This document shows positions 21,169 through 29,717 of a stretch of DNA of 64,000 nucleotides, piece by piece. Below the pieces are notes generated by a model. That model was given only the letters and a program-made list of their open reading frames with translations, ran no database searches and had not been told where the DNA came from. A program made the position numbers and the translations under genes. Source of the DNA: Streptomyces sp. ITFR-21 (lineage in GTDB: Bacteria > Actinomycetota > Actinomycetes > Streptomycetales > Streptomycetaceae); NCBI RefSeq assembly GCF_031844685.1, contig NZ_CP134605.1, forward strand, positions 6,682,501-6,746,500, written 5' to 3'. The stretch's first letter is position 1; every line of letters starts with the position of its first letter.

Positions 21169-21990
21169 TTACGGGACGGCGTGCAGCTCGCCGTCGACCA
21201 CGGTCACGGCGGCGCCGGTCAGCAGCACCCGGTCGCCGCTCAGCCGGGTCGAGACCAGCCCGCCGCGGGCCGACGCCTGGAGCCCGGTGAGCCGGTCGCG
21301 GCCCAACCGCGCGGACCAGAAGGGCGCCAGCGCGGTGTGGGCGCTGCCGGTCACCGGGTCCTCCTCGATACCGACGGCCGGGAAGAAGCCGCGGGAGACG
21401 AAGTCGTAGCCCCGCGCGGGGTCGGCGGCCAGGGCGGTGGCGATCACCCCGCGCCGCGAGACCCGGGCCAGCTCGGCGAAGTCGGGGGCCAGGGCGCGGA
21501 CCGCGGCCTCGTCGGCGACCTCGATCAGCAGGTCGCCGCAGTCGGGGCCGGTGTCCAGTACCGTCAGCGGCTGCGCGCCGAGCGCCTCGACGAGGCCGAC
21601 GGGCGCCTCGACCGGGGTCAGCGGGGCCATCGGGAAGTCCAGGGTGATCGTCCCGTCCCCCTCCGCGGTGGCCGACAGCACGCCGGCCAGGGTGCGGAAC
21701 CAGACCGTGCCGGCGGCCGCGCCGGTGGTGCGCAGCACGTGCGCGGTGGCGAGCGTGGCGTGGCCGCACAGCCCCACCTCGGTGACCGGGGTGAACCAGC
21801 GAAGCGCCCAGTCGGCGACCGCGTCGTCGGCGACCGGGTGTGCGAACGCGGTCTCGGAGGCACGCAGCTCGGCCGCGACCTGCTGCATCCAGCGCTCCTC
21901 GGGAAACCCGTCGGAGTCCAGCAGCACCACTCCTGCGGGGTTGCCGGCGAAGGGACGGTCGGTGAAGGCGTCGACGATTCGGATCCGCAT
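21169..21990 (-). CDS. PhzF family isomerase/epimerase-like protein
   Basis: This 273-residue protein has the two-lobed diaminopimelate-epimerase-like fold of the PhzF family. It begins M-R-I-R-I-V-D-A-F-T-D-R-P-F-A-G-N-P-A-G and has the acid catalyst glutamate in A-S-E-T-A-F near residue 46. The motif G-L-C-G-H-A-T-L-A-T near 73-82 is intact. PhzF isomerises a phenazine precursor, but most family members sit outside phenazine clusters and have no known substrate; no phenazine genes are present here. TAGGCT just upstream of the ATG suggests a leaderless transcript. Confidence 0.9.
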   Translation of the reverse strand: MRIRIVDAFTDRPFAGNPAGVVLLDSDGFPEERWMQQVAAELRASETAFAHPVADDAVADWALRWFTPVTEVGLCGHATLATAHVLRTTGAAAGTVWFRTLAGVLSATAEGDGTITLDFPMAPLTPVEAPVGLVEALGAQPLTVLDTGPDCGDLLIEVADEAAVRALAPDFAELARVSRRGVIATALAADPARGYDFVSRGFFPAVGIEEDPVTGSAHTALAPFWSARLGRDRLTGLQASARGGLVSTRLSGDRVLLTGAAVTVVDGELHAVP

Positions 21991-22069
21991 GCGGTGAGCC
22001 TAGGGGAGACGGCCCCGGTCCTGCCTCCCTTCCGCCGTTCGACCTCGGGTGTTGTCAGGCGACCGATTC

Positions 22070-22079
22070 CGATATATCG
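22070..22079. promoter_or_regulatory. palindromic operator candidate for PadR
   Basis: CGATATATCG is a perfect 10-bp palindrome 41 bases before the padR-type start. It is AT-rich in GC-rich surroundings and overlaps the expected promoter. PadR repressors bind palindromes in their own promoters, so autoregulation is the natural reading. Confidence 0.5.
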
Positions 22080-22120
22080 TAGAACTGTCGCGAACGATCA
22101 ACGATGGAAGGAGCGACATC

Positions 22121-22759
22121 ATGCGTTCCCAAGGAAACGGACATGAACACGGCCATGGGCACTGCGGACCCGGCCATCACGGACGAGGCGAGCGGGAGAG
22201 CCTGCGGGCCGCTTTCGGGCAGTTCGGGCCGCCGTTCGGCGGACCGTCCGGGTTCGGCGGCGGATTCGGGCCCGGCGGCGGGCGCGGCCACGGCGGACCG
22301 CGCGGCAGGGCGCGGCGCGGCGACGTACGCGCGTCGATCCTGGCGCTGCTGAAGGACCGCCCGATGCACGGCTACGAGATGATCCAGGAGATCGCCGACC
22401 GCAGCGGCGGCGCGTGGCGGCCGAGCCCCGGTTCGGTCTACCCGACGCTCCAGCTGCTGGAGGACGAGGGCCTGATCACCAGCGCGAGCGAGGGCGGCAA
22501 GAAGCTGTTCACGCTCACCGAGGCGGGACGTGCCGAGGCCGGAACCGGTCCCGACGCCCCCTGGGAGGACGCCGGCCGCGGCGTCGACTGGGACGCCCTC
22601 AACGAGATAAGGAAGGCGGGCGGCGGCCTCGTCGACGCCTTCCGCCAGGTGTGGGCCACCGGTACGCCCCAGCAGCGCGACAAGGCGCTGAACGTGGTGA
22701 ACGACGCCCGCAAGAAGCTCTATCTGATCCTCGCCGACGAGGACGTCGCCGAGGACTGA
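22121..22759 (+). CDS. PadR family transcriptional regulator
   Basis: This 212-residue repressor starts with a His/Gly-rich tail (G-H-E-H-G-H-G-H-C-G-P-G-H-H at about 6-19, then Gly-Phe repeats to 55). A PadR winged helix follows at about 65-140 (L-A-L-L-K-D-R-P-M-H-G-Y-E-M-I-Q-E-I, S-P-G-S-V-Y-P-T-L-Q) and then a C-terminal dimerisation helix. GGAAGGAG precedes the ATG at 22121. The histidine cluster could bind metal, but this is only suggested by composition. The palindrome at 22070-22079 probably mediates self-repression. The gene has no obvious partner gene on its strand. Confidence 0.9.
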   Translation: MRSQGNGHEHGHGHCGPGHHGRGERESLRAAFGQFGPPFGGPSGFGGGFGPGGGRGHGGPRGRARRGDVRASILALLKDRPMHGYEMIQEIADRSGGAWRPSPGSVYPTLQLLEDEGLITSASEGGKKLFTLTEAGRAEAGTGPDAPWEDAGRGVDWDALNEIRKAGGGLVDAFRQVWATGTPQQRDKALNVVNDARKKLYLILADEDVAED

Positions 22760-22826
22760 CCGCCGGCCCCCCCGCCGACGCGAGCCGGCCACGGAAAGCG
22801 GCGGCCGATCGGGCCGGTCCGGGGCG

Positions 22827-23855
22827 TCACGCCTTGGGCCGGCTCGATCCGCGTATCAGCAGCCGGGTCGGCACGATCCGCGGCTCGGCCTGCGTGCTGG
22901 TCTTCACCGGGCCGGCGTCCAGCAGCCCGCGCAGCGCGGCCACCGCCGCCTCGCCGAGCGCCCGCTGGTCCTGGGCGACCGTGGTCAGCGCCGGGCGCAC
23001 CAGCGCCGCCGCGTCGATGTCGTCGAAGCCGACCACCGCCAGGTCCCGCGGCACCGCCAGACCCGCGTCCGCCGCCGCGTGGATCGCGCCGATCGCCATC
23101 TGGTCGCCGGCCGCGAAGATCGCGGTGGGCGGCTCGGCCACCCGCAGCAGCGAACGGGCCGCCGCCTCGCCGCTGGCCAGGAAGAAGTCCCCCTCGGTCA
23201 CGTACTCCGGCGGCACCGGGAGCCCCAGCCGCTCGCACGCCCGCAGGTAGCCCGCCAGCCGCTCGGCGGCCGGCGGCAGGTGCAGCGGGCCGGTGATGGT
23301 GGCGATCCGGCGGTGGCCGAGCGCGTACAGGTGGTCCACCGCGGCCTCGGCGCCCGCCGCGTTGTCCGAACTGACCCGGACCGTACGGGGACCGGTGAAG
23401 CCGGTGTCGATACCGGCGCACGGCACCGAGGACGCGGCGAGCACGCGCAGGCACCGGTCGTCGGGCGGCGTGGTCAGGACGATCACGCCCTCCAGGTTGT
23501 GCCGCCGCACCGCCTGCAGGTAGCTGCCGTCCGGGTCCTCGGCGGCCGGCGTCGTCAGCAGCATCAGGTGGTAGTCCGCTTCCGACAGCGCCGTGCGTAC
23601 CGCGCTGAGCAGGCCCAGCAGGAACGGGTTGTGCTGCCCGGCCGCCTCCTGCCCGCTGTCCCAGATCAGCCCGATGGTGTCCGAACGCCGCCGCACCAGG
23701 GTGCGGGCCGGCTCGTTGGGCGCGTATCCCAGTTCGCTGGCCAGCCTCCGGATGCGTTCCCGGGTGGCGTCGCTCACCTCGGCCCGGTCGTTGAGCGCCC
23801 TTGACACGGTGGCAGTCGAAACCCCGCTTCGGCGGGCCAATTCACGGATGTTCAC
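22827..23855 (-). CDS. LacI family transcriptional regulator
   Basis: This 342-residue repressor has an N-terminal LacI helix-turn-helix (I-R-E-L-A-R-R-S-G-V-S-T-A-T-V-S-R-A-L-N) and a hinge helix. A sugar-binding periplasmic-fold domain follows, with D-N-A-A-G-A and V-V-G-F-D-D-I-D motifs. The GTG at 23855 puts the DNA-binding domain at the very N-terminus; an ATG at 23891 with ACCAGGTG upstream is a fair alternative. It is divergent from the secreted beta-glucosidase gene, which is probably its target, so a beta-glucoside or derived sugar is the likely inducer. Confidence 0.9.
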   Translation of the reverse strand: MNIRELARRSGVSTATVSRALNDRAEVSDATRERIRRLASELGYAPNEPARTLVRRRSDTIGLIWDSGQEAAGQHNPFLLGLLSAVRTALSEADYHLMLLTTPAAEDPDGSYLQAVRRHNLEGVIVLTTPPDDRCLRVLAASSVPCAGIDTGFTGPRTVRVSSDNAAGAEAAVDHLYALGHRRIATITGPLHLPPAAERLAGYLRACERLGLPVPPEYVTEGDFFLASGEAAARSLLRVAEPPTAIFAAGDQMAIGAIHAAADAGLAVPRDLAVVGFDDIDAAALVRPALTTVAQDQRALGEAAVAALRGLLDAGPVKTSTQAEPRIVPTRLLIRGSSRPKA

Positions 23856-23983
23856 GAAATACCCGATCTGCGTGAGGGAGACGGCCGACATGGGTTAACA
23901 CCTGGTGGCAAGCGTGCGGCAAAACAGCTTCTGCGTACAGTCTTGACGATCCGTGAGCACGGGGGACAGACTTCGCGCCGATC

Positions 23984-23997
23984 GGGAACGTTTACGG
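23984..23997. promoter_or_regulatory. possible LacI-type operator
   Basis: GGGAACGTTTACGG has the central CG flanked by AA/TT typical of LacI-family sites (AACGTT core at 23987-23992). It lies in the divergent LacI/GH3 spacer, about 50 bases before the beta-glucosidase start and downstream of a TTGACG box at 23943-23948. Symmetry beyond the core is imperfect. Confidence 0.4.
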
Positions 23998-24046
23998 CAC
24001 TAGGTCCCGAAACGCCGGGACCCCGAACAGGAACGGGACTCCTGCG

Positions 24047-26350
24047 ATGCCAACAAACGCACAACGACTTCGGCGACTGCGCCCGCTGCGCCTCAGAGGT
24101 CTTCTTACCCTCGCCACCGCCGCCGCCTGTGTGGCGGCCGTGGCGACGGTCCCGGCCCAGGCCGGCGACAACCCGACGTACACCAATCCGAAGGCCCCGA
24201 TCGACCTGCGGGTCTCGGATCTCCTGAAGAGGATGACACTCGCCGAGAAAATCGGCCAGATGGACCAGATTTCGGTGGTCAACCTCCAGGGCGACTGCCA
24301 GTGGAGCGGCGGCGAATTCACCGAGTCCTGCCTGAAGAGCGTACTGGTCGACAATGCCGCCGGTTCGGTGCTGTCCGGCGGCGGCGCGGGTCCGACCGTC
24401 AACACCCCGGGGAACTGGGCGAAGATGGTCAACACCGTGCAGAAGTACGCGGTGGACAACTCCCGCCTGCACATCCCGATCATCTACGGCGTCGACGCGG
24501 TACACGGTCACAACAACGTCCTGGGCGCCACGATCTTCCCGCAGGAGATCGGCCTCGGCTCGACGTGGGACCCTGCGCTGGTCGAGGACGCCGGCGCCTC
24601 GACCGCCAAGGCGGTCGCCGCCACCGGCATCGACTGGAACTTCGCCCCCGTCGCCGACATCGCCCGCGACCAGCGCTGGGGCCGCTACTACGAGACCTTC
24701 GGCGAGGACCCGCTGCTGGCGGGCACGCTGGCCGCCGCCGCGGTCAAGGGCATCCAGGGCGCCGACGGCGCCAAGGACGTGGCCGCCACCGTCAAGCACT
24801 TCGGCGGCTACGGCGAACCCGGCAACGGCCACGACCGGGTGCCCGGCGACGTCTCGATCCGCTACCTCCAGGACACCCTGCTGCCGTCGTACAAGCAGGC
24901 CGTCGACGCCGGCGCCAAGTCGGTGATGGTCAACTCCGGCGCCGTCAACGGCATACCGGCCACCGCCTCGCACTACCTGCTCACCGACGTGCTGCGCGGG
25001 CAGTGGGGCTTCCAGGGCGTCGAGGTCAGCGACTGGCAGGACGTACGGGCGCTGCAGACCACGTACCACATCGCCGCCGACTACCCGGAGGCCATCGCCA
25101 AGGCCGTCAACGCGGGCCTGGACATGGCGATGGAGCCGTACGACGCGCAGGGCTGGAGCGGCGGGCTGAAGACCGCCGTGCAGCGCGGCCTGGTCTCCGT
25201 CCACCGGATCGACCAGTCGGTGGCGCGCATCCTCAAGCTGAAGTTCCAGCTCGGACTCTTCGAACACCCCTACGTGGACGCCGCGAAGGCCGACGGCCGG
25301 GTGCTCGGCGCCGACACCGGCCTGGCCCGGCAGGCGGCCGACGAGTCGCAGGTGCTGCTGCGCAACGACGGCAACGTGCTGCCGATCCCCGCCTCCGCCA
25401 AGAAGATCGTCGTCGCCGGCTCCTTCGCGGACGACATCGACGACCAGGTCGGCGGCTGGACCGTCGGCTGGCAGGGCGTGCCCGCCGGGGTGACGCTCCC
25501 CGGCACCACCGTGCTCCAGGGCATCCGGAAGGCGGCGCCCTCGGGCACCGAGGTCGTGCGGGCCACGACCGACGAGGACGCGGTGGCACAGGCCCGCGGC
25601 GCCGATCTGACCGTCGTGGTCGTCGGCGAGAAGGCCGCCGCCGAGGGCGCCGCGGACAGCCCGCGCCCCGAGCTGAGCGCCGACCAGGTGGCGCTGGTCA
25701 CGTCCCTGAAGGCGACCGGCAGGCCGGTGGTCACCGTGGTGCTCGCCGGACGCCCGCTGGTGCTCGGCGACGCCGACGGCACCCAGGGGCTGCTGATGTC
25801 CTGGCTGCCCGGCAGCGAGGGCGGGAACGCCGTCGCCGACGTGCTGTTCGGCAAGGTCGACCCGAGCGGCCGGCTGAACGCCAGCTGGCCCAAGGACATC
25901 GGCAACGAGCCGCTGTACTACCAGCAGCTGCCCGGCACCAACTCGGGCACGGAGTCCTTCGTGGACGCGGCCTACCCGTTCGGGGCGGGCCTGTCGTACA
26001 CCACCTTCGGCTTCGACTCGGTCACGGCCCGTTCCGCCGCCGTGCGGACCAAGGACACCGTTCACCTGACCGTGAAGGTCTCCAACTCCGGTGGCCGCGA
26101 CGGCGACCTGGTGGTACCGGTGTACGTCTCGCAGCCGTCGAGCGCCGTGCTCTCGCCCTCCCGGAAGCTGGTGGCCTTCACACGGGTGCACCTCAAGGCC
26201 GGGCAGTCCAAGGCCGTCTCGCTCGACGTGCCGCCCAGTCGGCTCGCGGTGACGCCCGGCGACGTCGACGGCGCGGGCAGGCAGCAGGTCGAGCGCGGGG
26301 ACTACGTCTTCGCCGCCGGCGCCAGGACCGCGACGGTGACCGTGCGCTGA
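24047..26350 (+). CDS. secreted glycoside hydrolase family 3 beta-glucosidase
   Basis: This 767-residue exported enzyme has a Sec-type signal peptide with several arginines and a likely cut after A-Q-A at residue 39. A GH3 TIM barrel (about 50-370) holds the conserved K-H at 250-251 and the nucleophile Asp329 in V-S-D-W. A second alpha/beta domain (about 380-610) and a C-terminal fibronectin-III-like domain complete the usual three-domain length. It should release glucose from beta-linked gluco-oligosaccharides outside the cell. Divergence from a LacI regulator suggests sugar-controlled expression. It complements the GH74 and GH6 enzymes at 47691-51909. Confidence 0.94.
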   Translation: MPTNAQRLRRLRPLRLRGLLTLATAAACVAAVATVPAQAGDNPTYTNPKAPIDLRVSDLLKRMTLAEKIGQMDQISVVNLQGDCQWSGGEFTESCLKSVLVDNAAGSVLSGGGAGPTVNTPGNWAKMVNTVQKYAVDNSRLHIPIIYGVDAVHGHNNVLGATIFPQEIGLGSTWDPALVEDAGASTAKAVAATGIDWNFAPVADIARDQRWGRYYETFGEDPLLAGTLAAAAVKGIQGADGAKDVAATVKHFGGYGEPGNGHDRVPGDVSIRYLQDTLLPSYKQAVDAGAKSVMVNSGAVNGIPATASHYLLTDVLRGQWGFQGVEVSDWQDVRALQTTYHIAADYPEAIAKAVNAGLDMAMEPYDAQGWSGGLKTAVQRGLVSVHRIDQSVARILKLKFQLGLFEHPYVDAAKADGRVLGADTGLARQAADESQVLLRNDGNVLPIPASAKKIVVAGSFADDIDDQVGGWTVGWQGVPAGVTLPGTTVLQGIRKAAPSGTEVVRATTDEDAVAQARGADLTVVVVGEKAAAEGAADSPRPELSADQVALVTSLKATGRPVVTVVLAGRPLVLGDADGTQGLLMSWLPGSEGGNAVADVLFGKVDPSGRLNASWPKDIGNEPLYYQQLPGTNSGTESFVDAAYPFGAGLSYTTFGFDSVTARSAAVRTKDTVHLTVKVSNSGGRDGDLVVPVYVSQPSSAVLSPSRKLVAFTRVHLKAGQSKAVSLDVPPSRLAVTPGDVDGAGRQQVERGDYVFAAGARTATVTVR

Positions 26351-26363
26351 ACCACGCGCCGGG

Positions 26364-26389
26364 CCCGGCCGCCGAACGCGGCGGCCGGG
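26364..26389. terminator. terminator hairpin after the beta-glucosidase gene
   Basis: CCCGGCCGCCG and CGGCGGCCGGG form a perfect 11-bp stem with a 4-base loop, 13 bases after the GH3 stop codon. Confidence 0.7.
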
Positions 26390-26532
26390 CGGTTCGCGGC
26401 CGGATCGCGGGCGGTTCTGCCGTCCGCGGCCCGGCTCGTGTTGTCTGATGGGACCGCGCGGAATCGCGGACCCGGCGAACGGGCCGAGGACGCCGCCGTG
26501 GACGGCAGGCAGTCGTACGACAGGAGGACGGT

Positions 26533-27231
26533 ATGGGCGGGGTCGCGGAACCGGTGGACGACGAGGCGCTGCTGGCCCGGCTCCGGGCGGCGCCGGTACT
26601 GGCCGGTCCGCTGCCGGAGTTCGACCCGGACGGCGCGCCGGACGGCGCGCCGGACGCCCCCGGGCCGCTCTTCGCGCGCTGGCTGGACCGGGCACTGACC
26701 GACGGGGTACCCGAGCCCGGCGTCATGACCCTCAGCACGGCGGGCGCCGACGGCACGCCCGCGGCCAGGGTGCTGATGCTGCGCGGCGTCGACACCGCCG
26801 ACTGCGCCTTCCGCTTCACCTCCGATTCCCGCAGCCCCAAGGGCCATGAGCTGGCGGCCAATCCGCAGGCGGCGCTGACCTGGTACTGGCCTGCGCACGG
26901 ACGGCAGATCCGGATCACCGGACCGGTGGCCGTCCTGGAGGGGGAAGCCACCCGGCGGGACTTCCTCGGCCGGGGCGAGCCCTCCAGGGCGGCCGGCTTC
27001 ACCGGGGTGACGAGTGCGCCGCTGAGCGGCCCCGCGGAGTACGAGCGGGCCGCGCGGACGGCCCGCCGGGAGGTGGCCGCGGAGCCGGACCGGGTGCCGG
27101 CCACCCACGTCCTGTACCGGTTGCGGGCCACGTGGGCGGAGTTCTGGCAGGCCGTCCCGGCCCGCTTCCACCTGCGGCTGCGCTACGAGCGGGCCGGCGG
27201 GGGCTGGACCCGGACCCTGCTGTGGCCGTGA
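26533..27231 (+). CDS. pdxH: pyridoxamine 5'-phosphate oxidase
   Basis: This 232-residue FMN enzyme should oxidise pyridoxamine or pyridoxine 5'-phosphate to pyridoxal phosphate. The FMN-binding split barrel spans about 45-190 (R-V-L-M-L-R-G near 77-83; F-T-S-D-S-R-S-P-K-G near 96-105). The C-terminal dimerisation/substrate region ends P-A-R-F-H-L-R-L-R-Y...W-T-R-T-L-L-W-P, close to the family's invariant R-x-H and L-x-P ending. A small in-frame D-G-A-P repeat occurs near residue 37. GGAGG lies just before the ATG. It is one of two FMN split-barrel genes, plus one broken relative, within 5 kb. Confidence 0.88.
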   Translation: MGGVAEPVDDEALLARLRAAPVLAGPLPEFDPDGAPDGAPDAPGPLFARWLDRALTDGVPEPGVMTLSTAGADGTPAARVLMLRGVDTADCAFRFTSDSRSPKGHELAANPQAALTWYWPAHGRQIRITGPVAVLEGEATRRDFLGRGEPSRAAGFTGVTSAPLSGPAEYERAARTARREVAAEPDRVPATHVLYRLRATWAEFWQAVPARFHLRLRYERAGGGWTRTLLWP

Positions 27232-27249
27232 CTCGTCCGCGCGGACGAG
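27232..27249. terminator. palindromic terminator candidate after pdxH
   Basis: CTCGTCCGC followed directly by GCGGACGAG is a perfect 18-bp palindrome that begins at the end of the pdxH stop codon. It can fold as a hairpin with a small loop, and no T run follows. Confidence 0.5.
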
Positions 27250-27398
27250 CCGGCACGCGGCTGACCACCGCCCCCGGACGGAGGCGAGGACGCGTCGGCG
27301 GGCCGATGTGCCGGGCGGTTCGGGTGCTGCGGGCCGCCGCGGCCGGTGTCAGCGGCTACCGGGATGACGGTCCTGTCGCGAGCTGACATCATGATCGG

Positions 27399-28496
27399 AT
27401 GCGCGCGACTGGGGGAAGGATCGGGGGACTCGGGCTCGCCCTGGCGTCCGCCTGTGCGTTCGGCGGTTCGGGGGTGGCGGCCAAGCCGCTGATCGAGGCG
27501 GGGTTCGGCCCGCTGCAGGTGGTGTGGATGCGGGTGGCCGGCGCCGCGCTGATCCTGCTGCCCGTGGCTTCGCGCAACCGTACGCTGCCCCGGTCGCGGC
27601 CCGGACTGCTGGCCGGCTTCGGGGTGCTCGGCGTCGCGGGCTGCCAGGCGCTGTACTACGTGGCCATCTCCCGGATCCCGGTGGGCGTGGCCATCCTGGT
27701 CGAGTACCTCGGGCCCGCGATGCTGCTCGGCTGGGTCCGCTTCGTGCAGCGGCGACCGGTCAGCCGGGCCTCCGTCATCGGCGTAATGCTGGCGCTGGCC
27801 GGTCTGGCCTGCGTGGTGGAGATCTGGTCCGGGCTCGCCTTCGACGTGCTGGGACTGCTCTGCGCGTTCGGCGCCGCCTGCTGCCAGGTGGCCTATTTCG
27901 TGCTCGCCGACCACGGCGCGGAACAGGACGGCGCGCCCGACCCGTTGGCCGTGATCGCCTACGGGCTGGTGATCGGCACCGTCGTGCTCACCCCTTTCGC
28001 CCGCCCCTGGGACATCGCCTTCCCTGCGCTTGCCCACCAGGCCGCCCTCGGCGGGCGCGCGATCCCCTCGGTCCTGCTGCTGGCGTGGATCGTGCTGGTC
28101 GCGACCGTCGTCGCCTACCTCGCCGGGGTGCTCGCGGTACGGCGGCTCAGCCCGCAGGTCGCCGGGGTGGTGGCCTGCCTCGAGGCGGTCATCGGCACCG
28201 TGCTGGCGTGGGTGCTGCTGGGCGAGCATTTGGGCGGTGTACAGCTGGCGGGCGGGTTCCTGGTGCTCGCCGGGGCGCTCGCGGCGCAGACCTCGGCGCG
28301 GGGCGCGGCTCCGGACGGGGCGGGTACGGCGGCCGGCGGTCCGCCGCCCGACCCAGGGCCGGACGCCGGGCAGCCGCCCCCGTCCCGCCGGGGGTCCCGC
28401 TCCGAGCGGGCGTCGCCCTTCCGGCCGCAGCCGACGGGCGGGCAGGACCCGGCCGGGCCGGCCGACCCGCCGCGCGTGGTGCGCGGCGGGGGATAG
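27399..28496 (+). CDS. EamA/DMT family transporter (first of three)
   Basis: This 365-residue inner-membrane protein has ten predicted helices in two EamA repeats. Repeat one begins L-G-L-A-L-A-S-A-C-A-F-G-G-S-G-V-A-A near residue 9; repeat two includes L-E-A-V-I-G-T-V-L-A-W near 262-272. Residues 300-365 are a Pro/Gly/Arg-rich tail with no helix, longer than usual. EamA proteins mostly export amino acids or metabolites; the substrate is not predictable here. Spacing to the ATG suggests a leaderless transcript. Confidence 0.9.
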   Translation: MRATGGRIGGLGLALASACAFGGSGVAAKPLIEAGFGPLQVVWMRVAGAALILLPVASRNRTLPRSRPGLLAGFGVLGVAGCQALYYVAISRIPVGVAILVEYLGPAMLLGWVRFVQRRPVSRASVIGVMLALAGLACVVEIWSGLAFDVLGLLCAFGAACCQVAYFVLADHGAEQDGAPDPLAVIAYGLVIGTVVLTPFARPWDIAFPALAHQAALGGRAIPSVLLLAWIVLVATVVAYLAGVLAVRRLSPQVAGVVACLEAVIGTVLAWVLLGEHLGGVQLAGGFLVLAGALAAQTSARGAAPDGAGTAAGGPPPDPGPDAGQPPPSRRGSRSERASPFRPQPTGGQDPAGPADPPRVVRGGG

Positions 28497-28671
28497 GGTG
28501 CGGTCTGTGCACTCCACCGTTCTTCCGCCTCCTGCCCGCTGACGCGGGCGGCGCGACCACGTAGGAACCCTGCCGGAGCCCGATGTCGACCAACGCGGGT
28601 CAACCGGGCGGTGGGTGCTGCCCGCAGACGGTGACGAGCCCGATCCTCACCTCTTCCGCGGGAGTTCTCTC

Positions 28672-29682
28672 GTGTCACTCACCCATGCCCAACCTTCCCT
28701 TCCGCCGGCTCCGGCCGGCCTGTCGACCGGCCAGGGGCTGGCCTGTGTCGTCTTCGCCGCCACCGCCTGGGGAACGGCCGGTGCGGCGGCGGCCCTGCTC
28801 TACGACGGCAGCTGCCTCGGACCGCTCGCCCTGACCTTCTGGCGCGCCGTCGGCGGCTTCGCGCTGCTGCTCGCCGTACGCCTGCTCCGCGCCCGCGGGC
28901 CCCGCGCCGTTCCGGTGCCGCCCGGCTCCCGACCCCGCGAGCGGCGCGGGCACGCCGCCGTCCGCATCCTCAGCACCGGCGCGGGACTGACGCTCTTCCA
29001 GGCCGCCTATTTCGGCGCGGTCAGGTCCACCGGCCTGGCCGTCGCCACCGTGGTCACCCTCGGCTCGGGGCCGGTGCTGATCGCGCTCGCCGCCCGGCTG
29101 ACCATGGGCGAGCGCCTGGGCCGGGGCGGCGCGGCGGCGGTGGCGGGCGCGCTCGCCGGACTGGCGGTGCTGGTGCTGGGCGGCGGGGGAGCGGCGGTAC
29201 GGCCGGCCGGGGTCGTCCTCGCGGTGCTGTCGGCCGCGGGCTACGGCGCGATCACCCTGCTGACCCGGTGGTTCGGGCTGCGCGGTACGGCCGGCGACCC
29301 GCTGGAGACCTCGCTGTGGTCCTTCGGCATCTGCGCGGCGCTGCTGCTGCCCGTCGCGCTCCGGGAGGGGCTGCTGCCCGCCGCGGCCGGACTCGGCCGG
29401 ACACTGCTGCTGCTCGGCTACCTCGCCTCGGTGCCGACCGCCGTCGCCTACGCCCTGTATTTCGCGGGCGCGGCGGTGCTGCGGGCGGCGGTGGTCTCGG
29501 TGGTCGCCCTCATCGAGCCGGTCTCGGCCGCGGTGATCGCGGTGGTCCTGCTGGGCGAGCACCTCACCGCCGCCACGCTGGCCGGCACGGTGATCCTGCT
29601 GGCGGCGGTGGCCGCGCTCGCCTGGGAGGAGGCACGGGGGACGGGGAAGGAACGCCCGCCCCTGCCGGCCGGGGGCGTGTGA
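28672..29682 (+). CDS. EamA/DMT family transporter (second of three)
   Basis: This 336-residue transporter has ten predicted membrane helices, two EamA repeats, and the signature A-T-A-W-G-T-A-G-A-A-A-A near residues 25-36. The GTG at 28672 is chosen because GGGAG stands 7 bases upstream; an in-frame ATG 57 bases earlier lacks a ribosome site. It follows the first EamA gene by about 175 bases on the same strand but is only distantly similar, so this is probably not a recent duplication. Confidence 0.88.
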   Translation: MSLTHAQPSLPPAPAGLSTGQGLACVVFAATAWGTAGAAAALLYDGSCLGPLALTFWRAVGGFALLLAVRLLRARGPRAVPVPPGSRPRERRGHAAVRILSTGAGLTLFQAAYFGAVRSTGLAVATVVTLGSGPVLIALAARLTMGERLGRGGAAAVAGALAGLAVLVLGGGGAAVRPAGVVLAVLSAAGYGAITLLTRWFGLRGTAGDPLETSLWSFGICAALLLPVALREGLLPAAAGLGRTLLLLGYLASVPTAVAYALYFAGAAVLRAAVVSVVALIEPVSAAVIAVVLLGEHLTAATLAGTVILLAAVAALAWEEARGTGKERPPLPAGGV

Positions 29683-29717
29683 CGGACCGCTCGCCCCCGG
29701 CCCGCCCGGGGGACGCC

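Noticed and set aside
21169..21990. Phenazine biosynthesis cluster
   Set aside because: Only a PhzF-fold protein is present; no phzABCDEG genes are nearby and most PhzF homologues are unrelated to phenazines.
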